The translations under genes and the position numbers were made by a program. From the NCBI RefSeq assembly GCF_013410215.1, contig NZ_JACCFQ010000001.1, positions 496,001-560,000 of the forward strand: DNA of 64,000 nt. The letters are read 5' to 3'. Each line of letters begins with the position of its first letter. The stretch's first letter is position 1. The DNA is from Nesterenkonia sandarakina. GTDB lineage: Bacteria; Actinomycetota; Actinomycetes; Actinomycetales; Micrococcaceae. Below are positions 51,997 through 61,309 of the stretch, one piece after another. The notes below the pieces were generated by a model. The model did no database searches, was not told the DNA's origin, and saw only the letters and a list, made by a program, of their open reading frames with translations.

Positions 51997-52914
51997 ATGC
52001 CCTCACACAGCAGAAACCCGGCCTTCCACCTTGAGCGGTGGGTGGCCGGGTTTCTGCTGTGTGTGGCGCTCTTCGGGGTGCTCTACCTCGGGGCGGTGCG
52101 CACCGGAGGCGGTCAGCTATTGGATCAGATGATGCAGCGCACCGCCGCCGGGACCTGGAACCCGCTGCCGGAGCTGAATGCGCACAGGCAGTGGGCCACG
52201 GTCTGGATCCTGCTTCCCCCGGTGCTGGCCTGCCTGGCGCTGGGCCATCAGCGTGGACCCCATCAGCGCTGGCTGATCCTGCTCTGCGGGGCCGCGGTGG
52301 CGCTGGGCTCCAACATCACCACGCAGCTGATCAAGCTCATCTGGTCCACGCGTCCGGCGCTGGTGACGCTGAGCGAGGAATGGTCGGCGAACTCGCTGCC
52401 CAGCGGTCACACCACCATGGCCGCCGGCGCCGCGGCCGCCGTGTTCCTGATCTGCCGCCCCCGGGACCGCGCCTTCTGGGGAGTCCTGGCAGGAGTGTGG
52501 GCCGCCGGATGGGGCGGCTACATCTTCATCGAGGGATGGCATCTGCCCAGCGACATGTTGGCGGCCTACCTGGTGGTGGCGGCGTGGACTCTGCTCGGCG
52601 GGGCCGTGGTGCATCACGTCGAGGCGACGGACCCGCAGCTGGCGCCGCTGCCCGCGGAGCCGGGGATCCCCGGAGGTCGGCAGGCCGGGATGTGCCTGAC
52701 CCTCGGGGTCATGGGCACTGCGATCGGATTGGCGGCGCTGTTGGGACCAGTGGCGCGCCACGGACTCGCCGAGGCGACCGCCTCGCCCACTCCGTGGCTG
52801 TACATGGCCGGTGCGGCCCTGTCCTCTGCCCCGGCGTTCCTGCTCGGCGCGGTGCTGATCCCGCTGTTCTCCAGCGAGACCAAGCACCTGACACGCACGG
52901 CGCGGCGGAGCTGA
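51997..52914 (+). CDS. PAP2 superfamily phosphatase, paralogue B
   Basis: The 305-residue protein is a paralogue of the gene at 48612. Phosphatase motifs: LIKLIWSTRPAL, NSLPSGHTTMAAG and EGWHLPSDMLAAYLVVAA, and two more helices near the end (MCLTLGVMGTAIGLAALLG, ALSSAPAFLLGAVLIPLF). It has no ribosome binding site. The first 22 codons form a long hairpin (52004-52063), so translation would depend on a leaderless start or on unfolding this structure. GTG codons inside the hairpin are alternative starts. Confidence 0.86.
   Translation: MPSHSRNPAFHLERWVAGFLLCVALFGVLYLGAVRTGGGQLLDQMMQRTAAGTWNPLPELNAHRQWATVWILLPPVLACLALGHQRGPHQRWLILLCGAAVALGSNITTQLIKLIWSTRPALVTLSEEWSANSLPSGHTTMAAGAAAAVFLICRPRDRAFWGVLAGVWAAGWGGYIFIEGWHLPSDMLAAYLVVAAWTLLGGAVVHHVEATDPQLAPLPAEPGIPGGRQAGMCLTLGVMGTAIGLAALLGPVARHGLAEATASPTPWLYMAGAALSSAPAFLLGAVLIPLFSSETKHLTRTARRS
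52004..52063 (+). terminator. 20-bp hairpin inside the start of PAP2 gene B
   Basis: CACACAGCAGAAACCCGGCC (52004-52023) pairs perfectly with 52044-52063; a further CCACC/GGTGG stem closes the interior. It lies 28 nt after the symporter stop and 7 nt inside the PAP2 coding region, so it may be the symporter terminator shared with coding sequence. Confidence 0.6.
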
Positions 52915-52927
52915 TCCCTGGCTGGTC

Positions 52928-54016
52928 TCAGCGAGGACGGTACTGGTTCATGATCGGGCAGTCCATGGGATCCGCGTAGCCCAGACCCACCCGGTTCAGG
53001 TAGGTGACGACCATGCCGTAGGACTGGACGAGTCCGGTCGCGGTGTAGCTGATGCCCTTCTCGGCGCAGAACTCCTCCACGATCGGCTTGACCTTGTGCA
53101 GGTTGGGGCTGGGCATCCGCGGGAAGAGGTGGTGCTCGATCTGCAGGTTCAGCCCGCCCATCGCCACATCCATGACGCGCCCGCCCTTGATGTTGCGGGA
53201 GGTCAGCACCTGGCGCCGCAGGAAGTCCATGTCGGAGTCTTTGGGGATGATCGGCATGCCCTTGTGGTTCGGGGCGAAGCTGCCGCCCATGTAGACCCCG
53301 AAGACCAGCAGCTGCACGGCGAGGAAGCCCAGCGCCAGGCCGGGGCTCATGGCCAGGAACAGCAGCACCGGGAAGCCGAGCAGGCGGATCGCCAGCATGG
53401 CCAGCTCGGACTTGCGGCGCTTGAGCTTCTTCGCGGTGAACACGGTCTTCAGCGCGTTATAGTGCAGTGCGATCGCGAACAGGGTCAGCAGCGGGAAGAA
53501 CATCCATCCCTGACGGCGCGCCAGCCAGCCCATGAAACCGGTGCGCTGGGCGGCGTCCTCGGCGACGAAGACCAGGGCGCCGGGAGCGATGTCGCCATCC
53601 TTGCCGATGGTGTTCGGGTTGGCGTGGTGCTTGCCGTGCTTCTTGGTCCACCAGCCATAGGAGAGACCGACGATGAGGTTGCCGGTGACCCGACCGAACC
53701 ACTCGTTGCGCTTGCCGGTGCGGAAGACCTGCTGGTGGGCGCCGTCGTGAGAGAGGAACGCGACCTGGGTGAAGAGGATCCCGAAGATCGCGGCCAGGCC
53801 GAGCTGCCAGAGGCTGTCACCGAGGGTGAACATCGCCACGAAGGCGCCGGCGAAGGCCAGGGTCAGCACCACCACGCGCGCCACGTAGCTTGAAGCGCCC
53901 CGGTCCATCAGGCCCTCGTCCTTGACCCGCTGGGCGAGTTCGAAGAATTCGTTGACCTGCTTATTGCCTGCCGGGCGGGACCGCGGGGCCGGCGACCGTG
54001 TCTCGGTGATTGTCAT
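52928..54016 (-). CDS. Membrane fatty acid desaturase
   Basis: This acyl-lipid or acyl-CoA desaturase introduces double bases into membrane fatty acids as a di-iron enzyme. The 362-residue protein has the three histidine boxes AFLSHDGAHQQVF, KKHGKHHANPNT and LQIEHHLFPRMPS, with four helices between them. It resembles DesA3/linoleoyl-CoA desaturases of actinobacteria. ATG 54016 follows TACCGT by six bases, so it probably has its own leaderless promoter. It lies 97 nt downstream of a histidine kinase in the same direction. Confidence 0.92.
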   Translation of the reverse strand: MTITETRSPAPRSRPAGNKQVNEFFELAQRVKDEGLMDRGASSYVARVVVLTLAFAGAFVAMFTLGDSLWQLGLAAIFGILFTQVAFLSHDGAHQQVFRTGKRNEWFGRVTGNLIVGLSYGWWTKKHGKHHANPNTIGKDGDIAPGALVFVAEDAAQRTGFMGWLARRQGWMFFPLLTLFAIALHYNALKTVFTAKKLKRRKSELAMLAIRLLGFPVLLFLAMSPGLALGFLAVQLLVFGVYMGGSFAPNHKGMPIIPKDSDMDFLRRQVLTSRNIKGGRVMDVAMGGLNLQIEHHLFPRMPSPNLHKVKPIVEEFCAEKGISYTATGLVQSYGMVVTYLNRVGLGYADPMDCPIMNQYRPR

Positions 54017-54112
54017 ACCCCCACGGTATTCAGCCGGGCACTGCCGGGCGTCACCCGGCGGAGCCAACTTCACCCCCTACCCGGGTAGGGGGTGAGGGTC
54101 AGGTCGGCGGGC

Positions 54113-56047
54113 TCACAGCGGGAAGGAGGCCCGGATGAAGTATCCGCCGTCTGGGGTCTCACCGGTCTCCACCGTCCCGCCGACTGCGCTCACCCGTTCC
54201 CTGATCCCGTCCAGGCCCAGGCCGGCACCCGGGGCGGGCACCGAGACCGGGTGCGGCGGTGCGGTGTTGCGCACCTGGAGCAGCAGGTGCCGGGTGTCGG
54301 TGGGCGCGCCCGGCTCATCGGGGCCGCCGAGCAGCTCCGCGCTGACCTCGATGGTGGAGGACGGCGCGTGGCGCAGCGCGTTGCTCAGTCCCTCCTGGAC
54401 CATCCGGTAGGCCGCAAGCCCCACGGCGGAGGAGGCCTCCACGACGTCGAGCCCGGTGACCCGGATCGGGGTGCCCGAGGCCCGGGTGGCCTCCACCAGG
54501 GAGTAGATGTCCGCCAGGCCCGGGGTCGGCCCGGTCGGCGCCTCTTCCTCGCTGCGCAGGGTGCCCAGCAGCATGCGCATCTCACCGAGCGCCTGCCGGG
54601 AGGAGCGGGCGATCTCCTCGAACTCCTGCTGCGCCTCGGGGGTGATCGCGGGGAGCCGGTATCGGGCGGTGGCGGCCTGCACGCTGATCACCGACATGGA
54701 GTGGGCGACCACGTCATGGAGCTCCCGGGCGATCCGGTTGCGCTCCTCAAGCTCACGACGACGCCGGCTCTGCTGGGCGCTGGTGCGTTCTGAGACCTCA
54801 AGCCGGTCGGCGTCGCGGATCCACTGCCGGGTCAGGCTTCCCAGCACGGCGACGCCCACCCCTACCGAGGCGAACACGATCCCGGTGCTCACCGCACCCT
54901 CGGGCAGTCCGGGGGCGGCGGTGACGATCGCCGCGGCGGTCAGCAGCGCACTGGCGGCCCAGCCGCTCGCCGCGCAGTACCAAGGTTCGCGCAGCGCCGC
55001 GACCAGGATGACCCCAAACTGGATGAGCATGGCGGTCACCGGCCAGGGCCAGACTCCCACCCCGGCGTCTGCGGTGGCGCCCATCAGCGCCGCCGAGACC
55101 ATCACAGAGGCGCCGATCCCGGCCCACGGGAACTTCAGCGTGAGCACCAGAGAGAGGCAGTGCGCGAGGGTCAGCACCAGGGAGAAGGCCGGGTGGACCC
55201 CGTAGATGCTGCTGGTCAGCGGCCAGGCCACCGCGAAGCCCACCACCGCGGCGAAGCAGATCCCGATCCAGGACCAGGCTGCGGCGCTGAAGGAGGCCGA
55301 GGATTCCTGCTCCTGGGAGGTCTGGAACCCCGGCGGCGGCGCGGCGACCCGGGAGAGCGTGCGCTCCAGCGGGTGCGCCTGGGGATGTTCCAGGGGAATC
55401 AGCCGCCCGCGCCCGCCGGCGCCGAGCAGGCTGGTGGCCAGCAGCGCGTCCAGCGCCGCGAGACCGCGCATCACCGCCGGCAGGGTGACCAGGAAGACCA
55501 CGCCAAGGATGAAGAACACCGCAGAGTCCAACAGGTACTGCCAGAACTCAGAGTCCGGGACAAGCGCCGGGCCGATGAGCTCCAGCAGCCGGATCAGCCC
55601 GCGCTCACCGGGGATGAAGCGGGACCAGAAGAAGTAGGTGATCCCCACCGGGCCCATCAGGATCCAGAGCAGCGCCACCACGAAGGTGACCAGCCGCACC
55701 GGTAAGGCCAGGACCATCTCGAAGATCAGGTCCAGCCAGCGGCGTGGATCCCCCACGGGTCGCAGCCGTCCGGAGATTCCCCGGTCCCGTGGCAGGTAGC
55801 TCACCGGGTCCAGCACCGCGCCCCAGATCCGCAGCCTGCGTCGGGAGAGCTCCGCGAACTCCGAGGCCGTGACCAGGGTCAGGGGCAGCACCAGGGCGCC
55901 CACCCACAGCGGCGCCGTCGCGATGGAGACCACCAGCAGGGTCAGCAGCAGACTGGTCCCGAAGAGCGCGATCGGCAGTCCCGGGAGCACATAGGCGCTG
56001 TCCCGCAGCAGCCGTCGGATCAGAGATTCAGGGCGAGGACTGTGCAC
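54113..56047 (-). CDS. Sensor histidine kinase (HisKA_3 family)
   Basis: The 644-residue membrane kinase has a sensor part with helices near residues 18-65, 110-140 and 165-190 and a second membrane block near 260-400. The dimerisation domain carries the phospho-acceptor His in RIARELHDVVAHSMSVI (about residue 425), and the ATPase domain ends GLGLDGIRERVSAVGGTVE. The start is GTG with AGGATC upstream. Its partner regulator is divergent, 82 nt away. Its neighbour is a desaturase, which recalls the DesK-DesR-des system of Bacillus; that link is an inference. Confidence 0.9.
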   Translation of the reverse strand: MHSPRPESLIRRLLRDSAYVLPGLPIALFGTSLLLTLLVVSIATAPLWVGALVLPLTLVTASEFAELSRRRLRIWGAVLDPVSYLPRDRGISGRLRPVGDPRRWLDLIFEMVLALPVRLVTFVVALLWILMGPVGITYFFWSRFIPGERGLIRLLELIGPALVPDSEFWQYLLDSAVFFILGVVFLVTLPAVMRGLAALDALLATSLLGAGGRGRLIPLEHPQAHPLERTLSRVAAPPPGFQTSQEQESSASFSAAAWSWIGICFAAVVGFAVAWPLTSSIYGVHPAFSLVLTLAHCLSLVLTLKFPWAGIGASVMVSAALMGATADAGVGVWPWPVTAMLIQFGVILVAALREPWYCAASGWAASALLTAAAIVTAAPGLPEGAVSTGIVFASVGVGVAVLGSLTRQWIRDADRLEVSERTSAQQSRRRRELEERNRIARELHDVVAHSMSVISVQAATARYRLPAITPEAQQEFEEIARSSRQALGEMRMLLGTLRSEEEAPTGPTPGLADIYSLVEATRASGTPIRVTGLDVVEASSAVGLAAYRMVQEGLSNALRHAPSSTIEVSAELLGGPDEPGAPTDTRHLLLQVRNTAPPHPVSVPAPGAGLGLDGIRERVSAVGGTVETGETPDGGYFIRASFPL

Positions 56048-56117
56048 GGAGAAGATCCTGGGCTGGAGGCATGGTGCTCACATCACACCACAGGCACCGG
56101 GGCGTGCGGTACCGGGG

Positions 56118-56123
56118 TAGCGT
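56118..56123 (+). promoter_or_regulatory. Leaderless -10 of the response regulator
   Basis: TAGCGT with six bases to ATG 56130. Confidence 0.45.
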
Positions 56124-56129
56124 TGCACC

Positions 56130-56837
56130 ATGTCCCCCGTCGTTCCCGCCGCGCCCTCGGCTCCGCTCCCCGGTCCTGCCATCCGGGTGCTCATCGTCGA
56201 TGATCAGTCCATGATCCGCGCCGGGTTCGCCGCCCTGCTCGACGCCCAGTCCGACATCACGGTGACCGGCACCGCAGAAGACGGTGCCGGGATCGAGGAG
56301 GTGGTGCGCAGCACCACCCCGGACGTGGTGCTGATGGACATCCGGATGCCTCGGGTCAACGGGCTCGAGGCCACCCGGCAGATCCTGAGCATGGACGGAA
56401 CTCCTCCGCGGATCCTGATGCTGACCACCTTCGACGCCGATGAATACGTCTTCGACGCGCTGCGCGCCGGGGCCAGCGGCTTCCTGCTCAAGGATGCGAC
56501 CCCCGAGGAGCTGGTCCAGGCGGTGCGGGTGGTGGCCCAGGGCGAAGCGCTGCTCTCGCCGAAGATCACCCGCACCCTGATCTCGGACTATGCCGGGCGT
56601 CCCACCGCCACCCCGGTGCAGTCACAGATGCTCTCGGAGCTCACCGACCGGGAGCAGCAGGTGATGATCGCCGTCGCCCGTGGCCGGTCGAACGCGGAGA
56701 TCGCGGGGGATCTCTACCTGGCGGAACAGACCGTGAAGACCCACGTCTCACGGATCCTGACCAAGCTGGCGCTGCGGGACCGGACCCAGATGGTGGTCTA
56801 CGCCTACGAGTGCGGGCTGGTGCGCGCCGGGGAGTGA
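56130..56837 (+). CDS. NarL-family response regulator
   Basis: The 235-residue protein has a receiver domain (IRVLIVDDQSMIRAGFAALL, phosphorylation site Asp70 in DVVLMDIRMPRVNG, and GFLLKDATPEEL) and a LuxR-type helix-turn-helix (SELTDREQQVMIAVARGRSN, VKTHVSRILTKL). It is divergent from the HisKA_3 kinase, the usual partner type. The first 17 residues are a Pro/Ala-rich extension. Target genes are unknown, though the nearby desaturase is a natural candidate. Confidence 0.93.
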   Translation: MSPVVPAAPSAPLPGPAIRVLIVDDQSMIRAGFAALLDAQSDITVTGTAEDGAGIEEVVRSTTPDVVLMDIRMPRVNGLEATRQILSMDGTPPRILMLTTFDADEYVFDALRAGASGFLLKDATPEELVQAVRVVAQGEALLSPKITRTLISDYAGRPTATPVQSQMLSELTDREQQVMIAVARGRSNAEIAGDLYLAEQTVKTHVSRILTKLALRDRTQMVVYAYECGLVRAGE

Positions 56838-56894
56838 GCCCAGAGTCGCGCTCGGGACGCCAGCCGGCACTGGGCGGTCTGGTTGAATGGCGGC

Positions 56895-59186
56895 ATGTCT
56901 GATTCCACTGCCCCGCAGGCCAAGCAGGTCCCCACCGAGCGCACCCACCACGGGGACACCTTCGTGGATCACTATGAATGGCTGCGCGAGAAGGACTCCC
57001 CCGAGGTCCTGGAGCACCTGCACGCGGAGAACGCCTACGCCGAGGCGGTGACCGCGGCGCAGAAGCCGCTGCGAGAGCGCATCTTCGAGGAGATCAAGCA
57101 CCGCACGGTGGAGACCGACCTCTCGGTGCCCTCCCGCCGGGGCGACTGGTGGTACTTCACCCGCACCATCGAAGGCGAGCAGCACCCGGTCTACTGCCGG
57201 GTCGCCGCCGGCCCAGCAGCAGATGTCAGCCCCCAGGAGACCGGGGCCGGTCAGAACGACGGCGAGCACGGGTCCTGGACTCCGCCTGAGGTCGAGGCCG
57301 GCGTCGCGCTGGAGGGCGAGCAGACCTTCTTCGACACCAACGCCGAGGCGGCGCAGCACCCGTTCTACCAGCTCGGCGGACTCTCGCTGAACGCCGAGGG
57401 GACCCTGCTGGCCTACTCCGAGGACACCTCGGGCGATGAGCACTACACCGTGCGGTTCCGGGACCTGGGCACCGGGGAGAACCACCCCGAGCAGATCGGC
57501 AACGTCCATGGCGGACCGGTGCTGGACCCCACCGGGCGGCGCGCGTACTACATGGTCGCCGATGCCGCGTGGCGGCCGTACCGGCTCTACATGCACACCC
57601 TGGGCACCCCGGCCGAGCAGGATCGGCTGGTCCTGGAGATCAGCGACGAGCAGCTCTGGACCGGCGTCGGGCTCTCCGCAGACAAGCGCGAACTGGTGAT
57701 CATCTCGGGGAACTCCGAGTACGACGAGTCCCGGCTGCTCGATGTCACCGACCCTGATGCGGAGCCGGTGCTGCTGATCGGCGCCGAACGGCGACTGCTG
57801 CACAGCATCGACCCGATCGAGGTCGACGGCGAGCGCCTGCTGCTGATCACGCACAACCAGTCCGGGCCGAATAATGCACTCTCGGTGACCACCGCCGAGG
57901 CGCTGACCGCGCAGGCCGCTGGCGTCGGCTCTGACCCCGATCAGCCGCTGGACCTGGGCAGACCGGTGCTGCCACATGAGGAGACGGTCAAGCTCGAAGG
58001 GGTCACCGTCACCGCCGCGCAGGTCATCGTGACCGCGCGCAGAAACACCGTGGAGTCCGTGCAGCTGCTGAGCGTGGACGCGCTGCGGGCCGCACGCACC
58101 GGCGCCGATCCGGTGCGCACCTCCACCCTGCCCGGCCCGGCCTTCGAGGAGGAGCTTTACACCTGCGCGGTGATCGCTGCGGAGTACGAGGCGCCGCTGT
58201 TCCGGGTCGCCTATGAGTCCTGGCTGACCCCGACCCGGATCTATGACATCGACCACCGCACGGCCGAGCCGGTGCTGCGCCGGGAGACCCCGGTCCATGA
58301 TGTGGACCTCGAAGCTTACCGGGCCACCCGGATCTGGGCTCCCACCGGGGACACCCGCGCCGACGGCTCCGCGATCGAGGTTCCGGTCACGGTGCTGCAC
58401 CATCGCGACGTCGTCGCCGACGGCACCAACCCCACGCTGGTCTACGGGTATGGCTCCTATGAGATGAGCATGGATCCCAGCTTCGGGATTCCGCGGCTCT
58501 CGCTGCTGGATCGCGGGATCGTCTTCGCGATCGCGCATATCCGCGGCGGCGGCGAGCTGGGCCGCGGCTGGTACGAGGACGGCAAGAAGCTGAAGAAGAT
58601 GAACACCTTCACCGACTTCATCGCCGCCACCGACCATCTGATCGATCAGGGCTGGGCGGATCCGGCCCGAGTCGCGGCCCTGGGCGGTTCCGCCGGGGGC
58701 CTGCTGATGGGCGCGGTGGCCAACATGGCCCCGGAGAAGTACGTGGCGATCCTGGCCCAGGTGCCCTTCGTGGACAACCTGACCACCATCCTGGACCCGG
58801 AGCTTCCGCTCTCGGCGCTGGAGTGGGAGGAGTGGGGCAACCCGATCACCGACCCCGAGGTCTACCGCTACATGAAGTCCTACGCCCCCTACGAGAACGT
58901 CCGCGAGCTGGCCTACCCCGCGATCGCGGCGGTCACCAGTCTCAACGACACCCGGGTGCTCTACGTGGAGCCCGCGAAATGGGTGCAGGTGCTGCGTGAG
59001 CACCAGCGCGGGGAGTCCCCGGTGGTGCTGAAGATCGAGATGGACGGCGGCCACGGCGGCGCCTCCGGACGGTACGAGACCTGGAAGGAACGCGCCTGGG
59101 ACTACGCGTTCATCGCGCACCACCTGGGGGCGGACCAGAAGCTCGGCGCGGGGCAGGACCTCAGCGGCAGTGAGCCGCGCCGATGA
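56895..59186 (+). CDS. ptrB: Oligopeptidase B (prolyl oligopeptidase family)
   Basis: This serine peptidase cleaves after basic residues in short peptides. The 763-residue protein has an N-terminal beta-propeller (about 75-430) and a C-terminal alpha/beta hydrolase domain: HIRGGGELGRGWYEDGK, the nucleophile in ALGGSAGGLLMGAVANM, the Asp in AVTSLNDTRVLYVEP and the His in MDGGHGGASGRYE. The start is ATG 56895 (TTGAAT six bases before); an ATG 12 nt earlier is weaker. It overlaps the methyltransferase gene by 4 nt. A 791-residue open frame on the opposite strand is a high-GC shadow. Confidence 0.93.
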   Translation: MSDSTAPQAKQVPTERTHHGDTFVDHYEWLREKDSPEVLEHLHAENAYAEAVTAAQKPLRERIFEEIKHRTVETDLSVPSRRGDWWYFTRTIEGEQHPVYCRVAAGPAADVSPQETGAGQNDGEHGSWTPPEVEAGVALEGEQTFFDTNAEAAQHPFYQLGGLSLNAEGTLLAYSEDTSGDEHYTVRFRDLGTGENHPEQIGNVHGGPVLDPTGRRAYYMVADAAWRPYRLYMHTLGTPAEQDRLVLEISDEQLWTGVGLSADKRELVIISGNSEYDESRLLDVTDPDAEPVLLIGAERRLLHSIDPIEVDGERLLLITHNQSGPNNALSVTTAEALTAQAAGVGSDPDQPLDLGRPVLPHEETVKLEGVTVTAAQVIVTARRNTVESVQLLSVDALRAARTGADPVRTSTLPGPAFEEELYTCAVIAAEYEAPLFRVAYESWLTPTRIYDIDHRTAEPVLRRETPVHDVDLEAYRATRIWAPTGDTRADGSAIEVPVTVLHHRDVVADGTNPTLVYGYGSYEMSMDPSFGIPRLSLLDRGIVFAIAHIRGGGELGRGWYEDGKKLKKMNTFTDFIAATDHLIDQGWADPARVAALGGSAGGLLMGAVANMAPEKYVAILAQVPFVDNLTTILDPELPLSALEWEEWGNPITDPEVYRYMKSYAPYENVRELAYPAIAAVTSLNDTRVLYVEPAKWVQVLREHQRGESPVVLKIEMDGGHGGASGRYETWKERAWDYAFIAHHLGADQKLGAGQDLSGSEPRR

Positions 59187-60061
59187 GCTTCCCCGAGGCG
59201 CCGGGCCCCGGGACCCCCGCGAGCGCGGGCGGCTCCGGCGACTCCAGCCAGCACAGAGCCCCCGAGGTCGACCCGGTCTTCGCCTGGGTGAGCGACCCGG
59301 AGCTGGTGGCGATCTATGACGTGGAGAACACCGGCGGCTGGGACCACGAGTTCTACCTCGAGCTGGCCCAGGAGCTCGGGGCCGAACACGTGGCCGACAT
59401 CGGCTGCGGCACCGGGGTCTTCGGGATCCTGCTCGCCGAACATGGCATCGCGGTCACCGGGGTGGACCCGTCGGCGGCGATGATCGACGTCGCCCGCGGC
59501 AGGACCCCGGCGGACCGCGCCGAGGCTGGCTCCGCAGAGCCGACTCCGCCGCCGCGCTGGATCCATGGCTTCGCGGATCAGCTTCCTGCGGGGGTCGCGG
59601 ACCTGGCTGTCATGGAGGGCCATGTGGCGCAGTACTTCCTGACTCGCGCGGACTGGGAGGCGGTGCTGAGCCACGCCTTCTCCGCGCTTCGACCGGGAGG
59701 CCACCTGGCCTTCGAGGTGCGCAACCCGGCGGCCCTCGAGCTCGACGACTGGGACCCGGAGTCCACCCGAGAGACCCAGCCGCACCCCGACGGCGGCGAG
59801 TTCACCTCCTGGCTGGAGATCGTCAAGGTCACCGAGGATCCTGCCGAGGGCGCGCTGATCACCGCGCGGAGCCATAACATCCTGCCTGATGCCCGCACGA
59901 TCATCGCCGAGGAGACCTTGCGCTACCGGCCGCTTCCGGCGCTGCGCGAGACGCTGAGCGCCGCGGGGTTCCGCGAGGTGCGCATCTGGGGAGACTGGGA
60001 CCGCGAAGAGCTCACCGAGGACTCCCCCGAGATGATCTTCCTGGTCCAGAAGCCCGGCTGA
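59183..60061 (+). CDS. SAM-dependent methyltransferase, class I
   Basis: The 292-residue protein has the SAM motif HVADIGCGTGVFGILLAEHG, the acidic residue at the end of strand 2 (VTGVDPSAAMIDVAR), and the later FSALRPGGHLAFEVRNP. Substrate unknown. A spacer of polar residues at about 105-130 enlarges motif II. ATG 59183 lies in the ptrB stop (ATGA), so the two are coupled, although no functional link is evident. Confidence 0.87.
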   Translation: MSFPEAPGPGTPASAGGSGDSSQHRAPEVDPVFAWVSDPELVAIYDVENTGGWDHEFYLELAQELGAEHVADIGCGTGVFGILLAEHGIAVTGVDPSAAMIDVARGRTPADRAEAGSAEPTPPPRWIHGFADQLPAGVADLAVMEGHVAQYFLTRADWEAVLSHAFSALRPGGHLAFEVRNPAALELDDWDPESTRETQPHPDGGEFTSWLEIVKVTEDPAEGALITARSHNILPDARTIIAEETLRYRPLPALRETLSAAGFREVRIWGDWDREELTEDSPEMIFLVQKPG

Positions 60062-60160
60062 GCAGCAGCCTCGGTGCGTCCCCGCTCCTGGGTGGCAGCA
60101 CGGGGTGGCGGCACAGGATCGGGTCAGAGCCGAGTCGGGTCAGGGCAGCGCAGCGCCGGT

Positions 60161-61195
60161 TCAGCGCCGCAGCGCTCGGGCGGACTGACCGTGCGGGGCT
60201 GTGCGCGCGAGCGGCTGGCCATCGAGGCTGAGCACGAATCCGGATTCTGACACGGTCTCCCCTGGGAGCTGCTCGGCGATTCCGTCGACCACCCGCAGCC
60301 CCTCGTTGCTGACCCAGCGGGCACCGGAGGCTTCCACCTGCCGGCGGAACCGCCGCCGGTCCTCCCGGCTCAGGTAGGCCAGGACCGCGGTGTGAAAGAC
60401 CACCGGGATCATCGAGGCCGGCACCTGGGCCAAGACCTCGGCGAGTCGTTCGTTGAGGTCTCCGGCGTGGAGCTGCGGCGGGTCTGCGGCCACCAGTTCA
60501 GCCCCCGCGGCCAGCCGAGGGGTCCGGTGTTCCATGCCGGGCCAGATCAGCATCTCCAGCCAGCGCAAGTCTCCCTCAGCGGTGACGTCCAACGGGTTCA
60601 GGTCGATCCCCGCGCGGTGGCCGACCCGAGGAAGCGCGGCAGGAGCGTCGAGCCCGTGGAGCTCACATTCGAGCTCCACGGTGCCGCACAGCTCGCCCTG
60701 GACCGGGCTCAGCAGCACCTCCGCCGTGGCCCCGGTCCGGTATCGCACCGGCCAGGCGTCAGGGTAGAGGCAGAGCCCGGCGGAGGCGCCGACCTCGATC
60801 AGCGCCAACGGGGCCGGCTCCTGCGTCTGGATCCGCGCGAAGGCCAGGTTCAGCGTGGCGATCCGACCGGGTTCATTGGTCTGCGTGGCGCGGGTGCGCA
60901 TGGTGGCCTCGATCTGTGGCCAGCGCAGGCTGATCAGCGCGCGCGCCTGGGACCAGGCCTCCGCCTCGACTCCGTGCAGCCGGGCCGCGGCGAAGAGCAG
61001 GTTCGCTTGGCGCTTCGCGGCGGGAAGCCGGGCGAGCCGGGTGAGCATCTCCGCATCCTGGCTGACCCCGTGCGCCCAGTCGGTGTAGCGACGCGAGACC
61101 CAGGCCGCCTCCACCTGGGCGAAATGCCGGTAATAGGTCGCAAGCTCCTCTAGGGCGGCTTCGTCCTGGGCCTCGCGACCGGGCAGTTCACGCAT
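60161..61195 (-). CDS. DUF2332 family protein
   Basis: The 344-residue protein belongs to a conserved actinobacterial family of unknown function with a Rossmann-like core. Recognisable parts are YYRHFAQVEAAWVSRRYTDW, LALIEVGASAGLCLYPDAW, HRAGIDLNPLDVTAEGDLRW and VVFHTAVLAYLSREDRRRF. The GASAGL and later acidic residues hint at a SAM- or nucleotide-binding site but no reaction is known. ATG 61195 has GAGAGG 8 nt upstream; a GTG 9 nt earlier is in frame. Confidence 0.83.
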   Translation of the reverse strand: MRELPGREAQDEAALEELATYYRHFAQVEAAWVSRRYTDWAHGVSQDAEMLTRLARLPAAKRQANLLFAAARLHGVEAEAWSQARALISLRWPQIEATMRTRATQTNEPGRIATLNLAFARIQTQEPAPLALIEVGASAGLCLYPDAWPVRYRTGATAEVLLSPVQGELCGTVELECELHGLDAPAALPRVGHRAGIDLNPLDVTAEGDLRWLEMLIWPGMEHRTPRLAAGAELVAADPPQLHAGDLNERLAEVLAQVPASMIPVVFHTAVLAYLSREDRRRFRRQVEASGARWVSNEGLRVVDGIAEQLPGETVSESGFVLSLDGQPLARTAPHGQSARALRR

Positions 61196-61309
61196 CGGTT
61201 TCACCTCTCATCAGGATCTCAGCGACCTGGCAGTACACCACCCCTGAGCTCAACACCCCTGAGCTCAACACCCCGAGCTCCCCACCCCGAGGCTCATCAC
61301 CCCCGGCGC

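Noticed and set aside
56748-59123. A 791-codon open frame on the minus strand opposite ptrB
   Set aside because: It has no recognisable domain, is rich in His/Arg/Gly/Gln as expected for the complement of a high-GC gene, and ptrB has a full catalytic triad.
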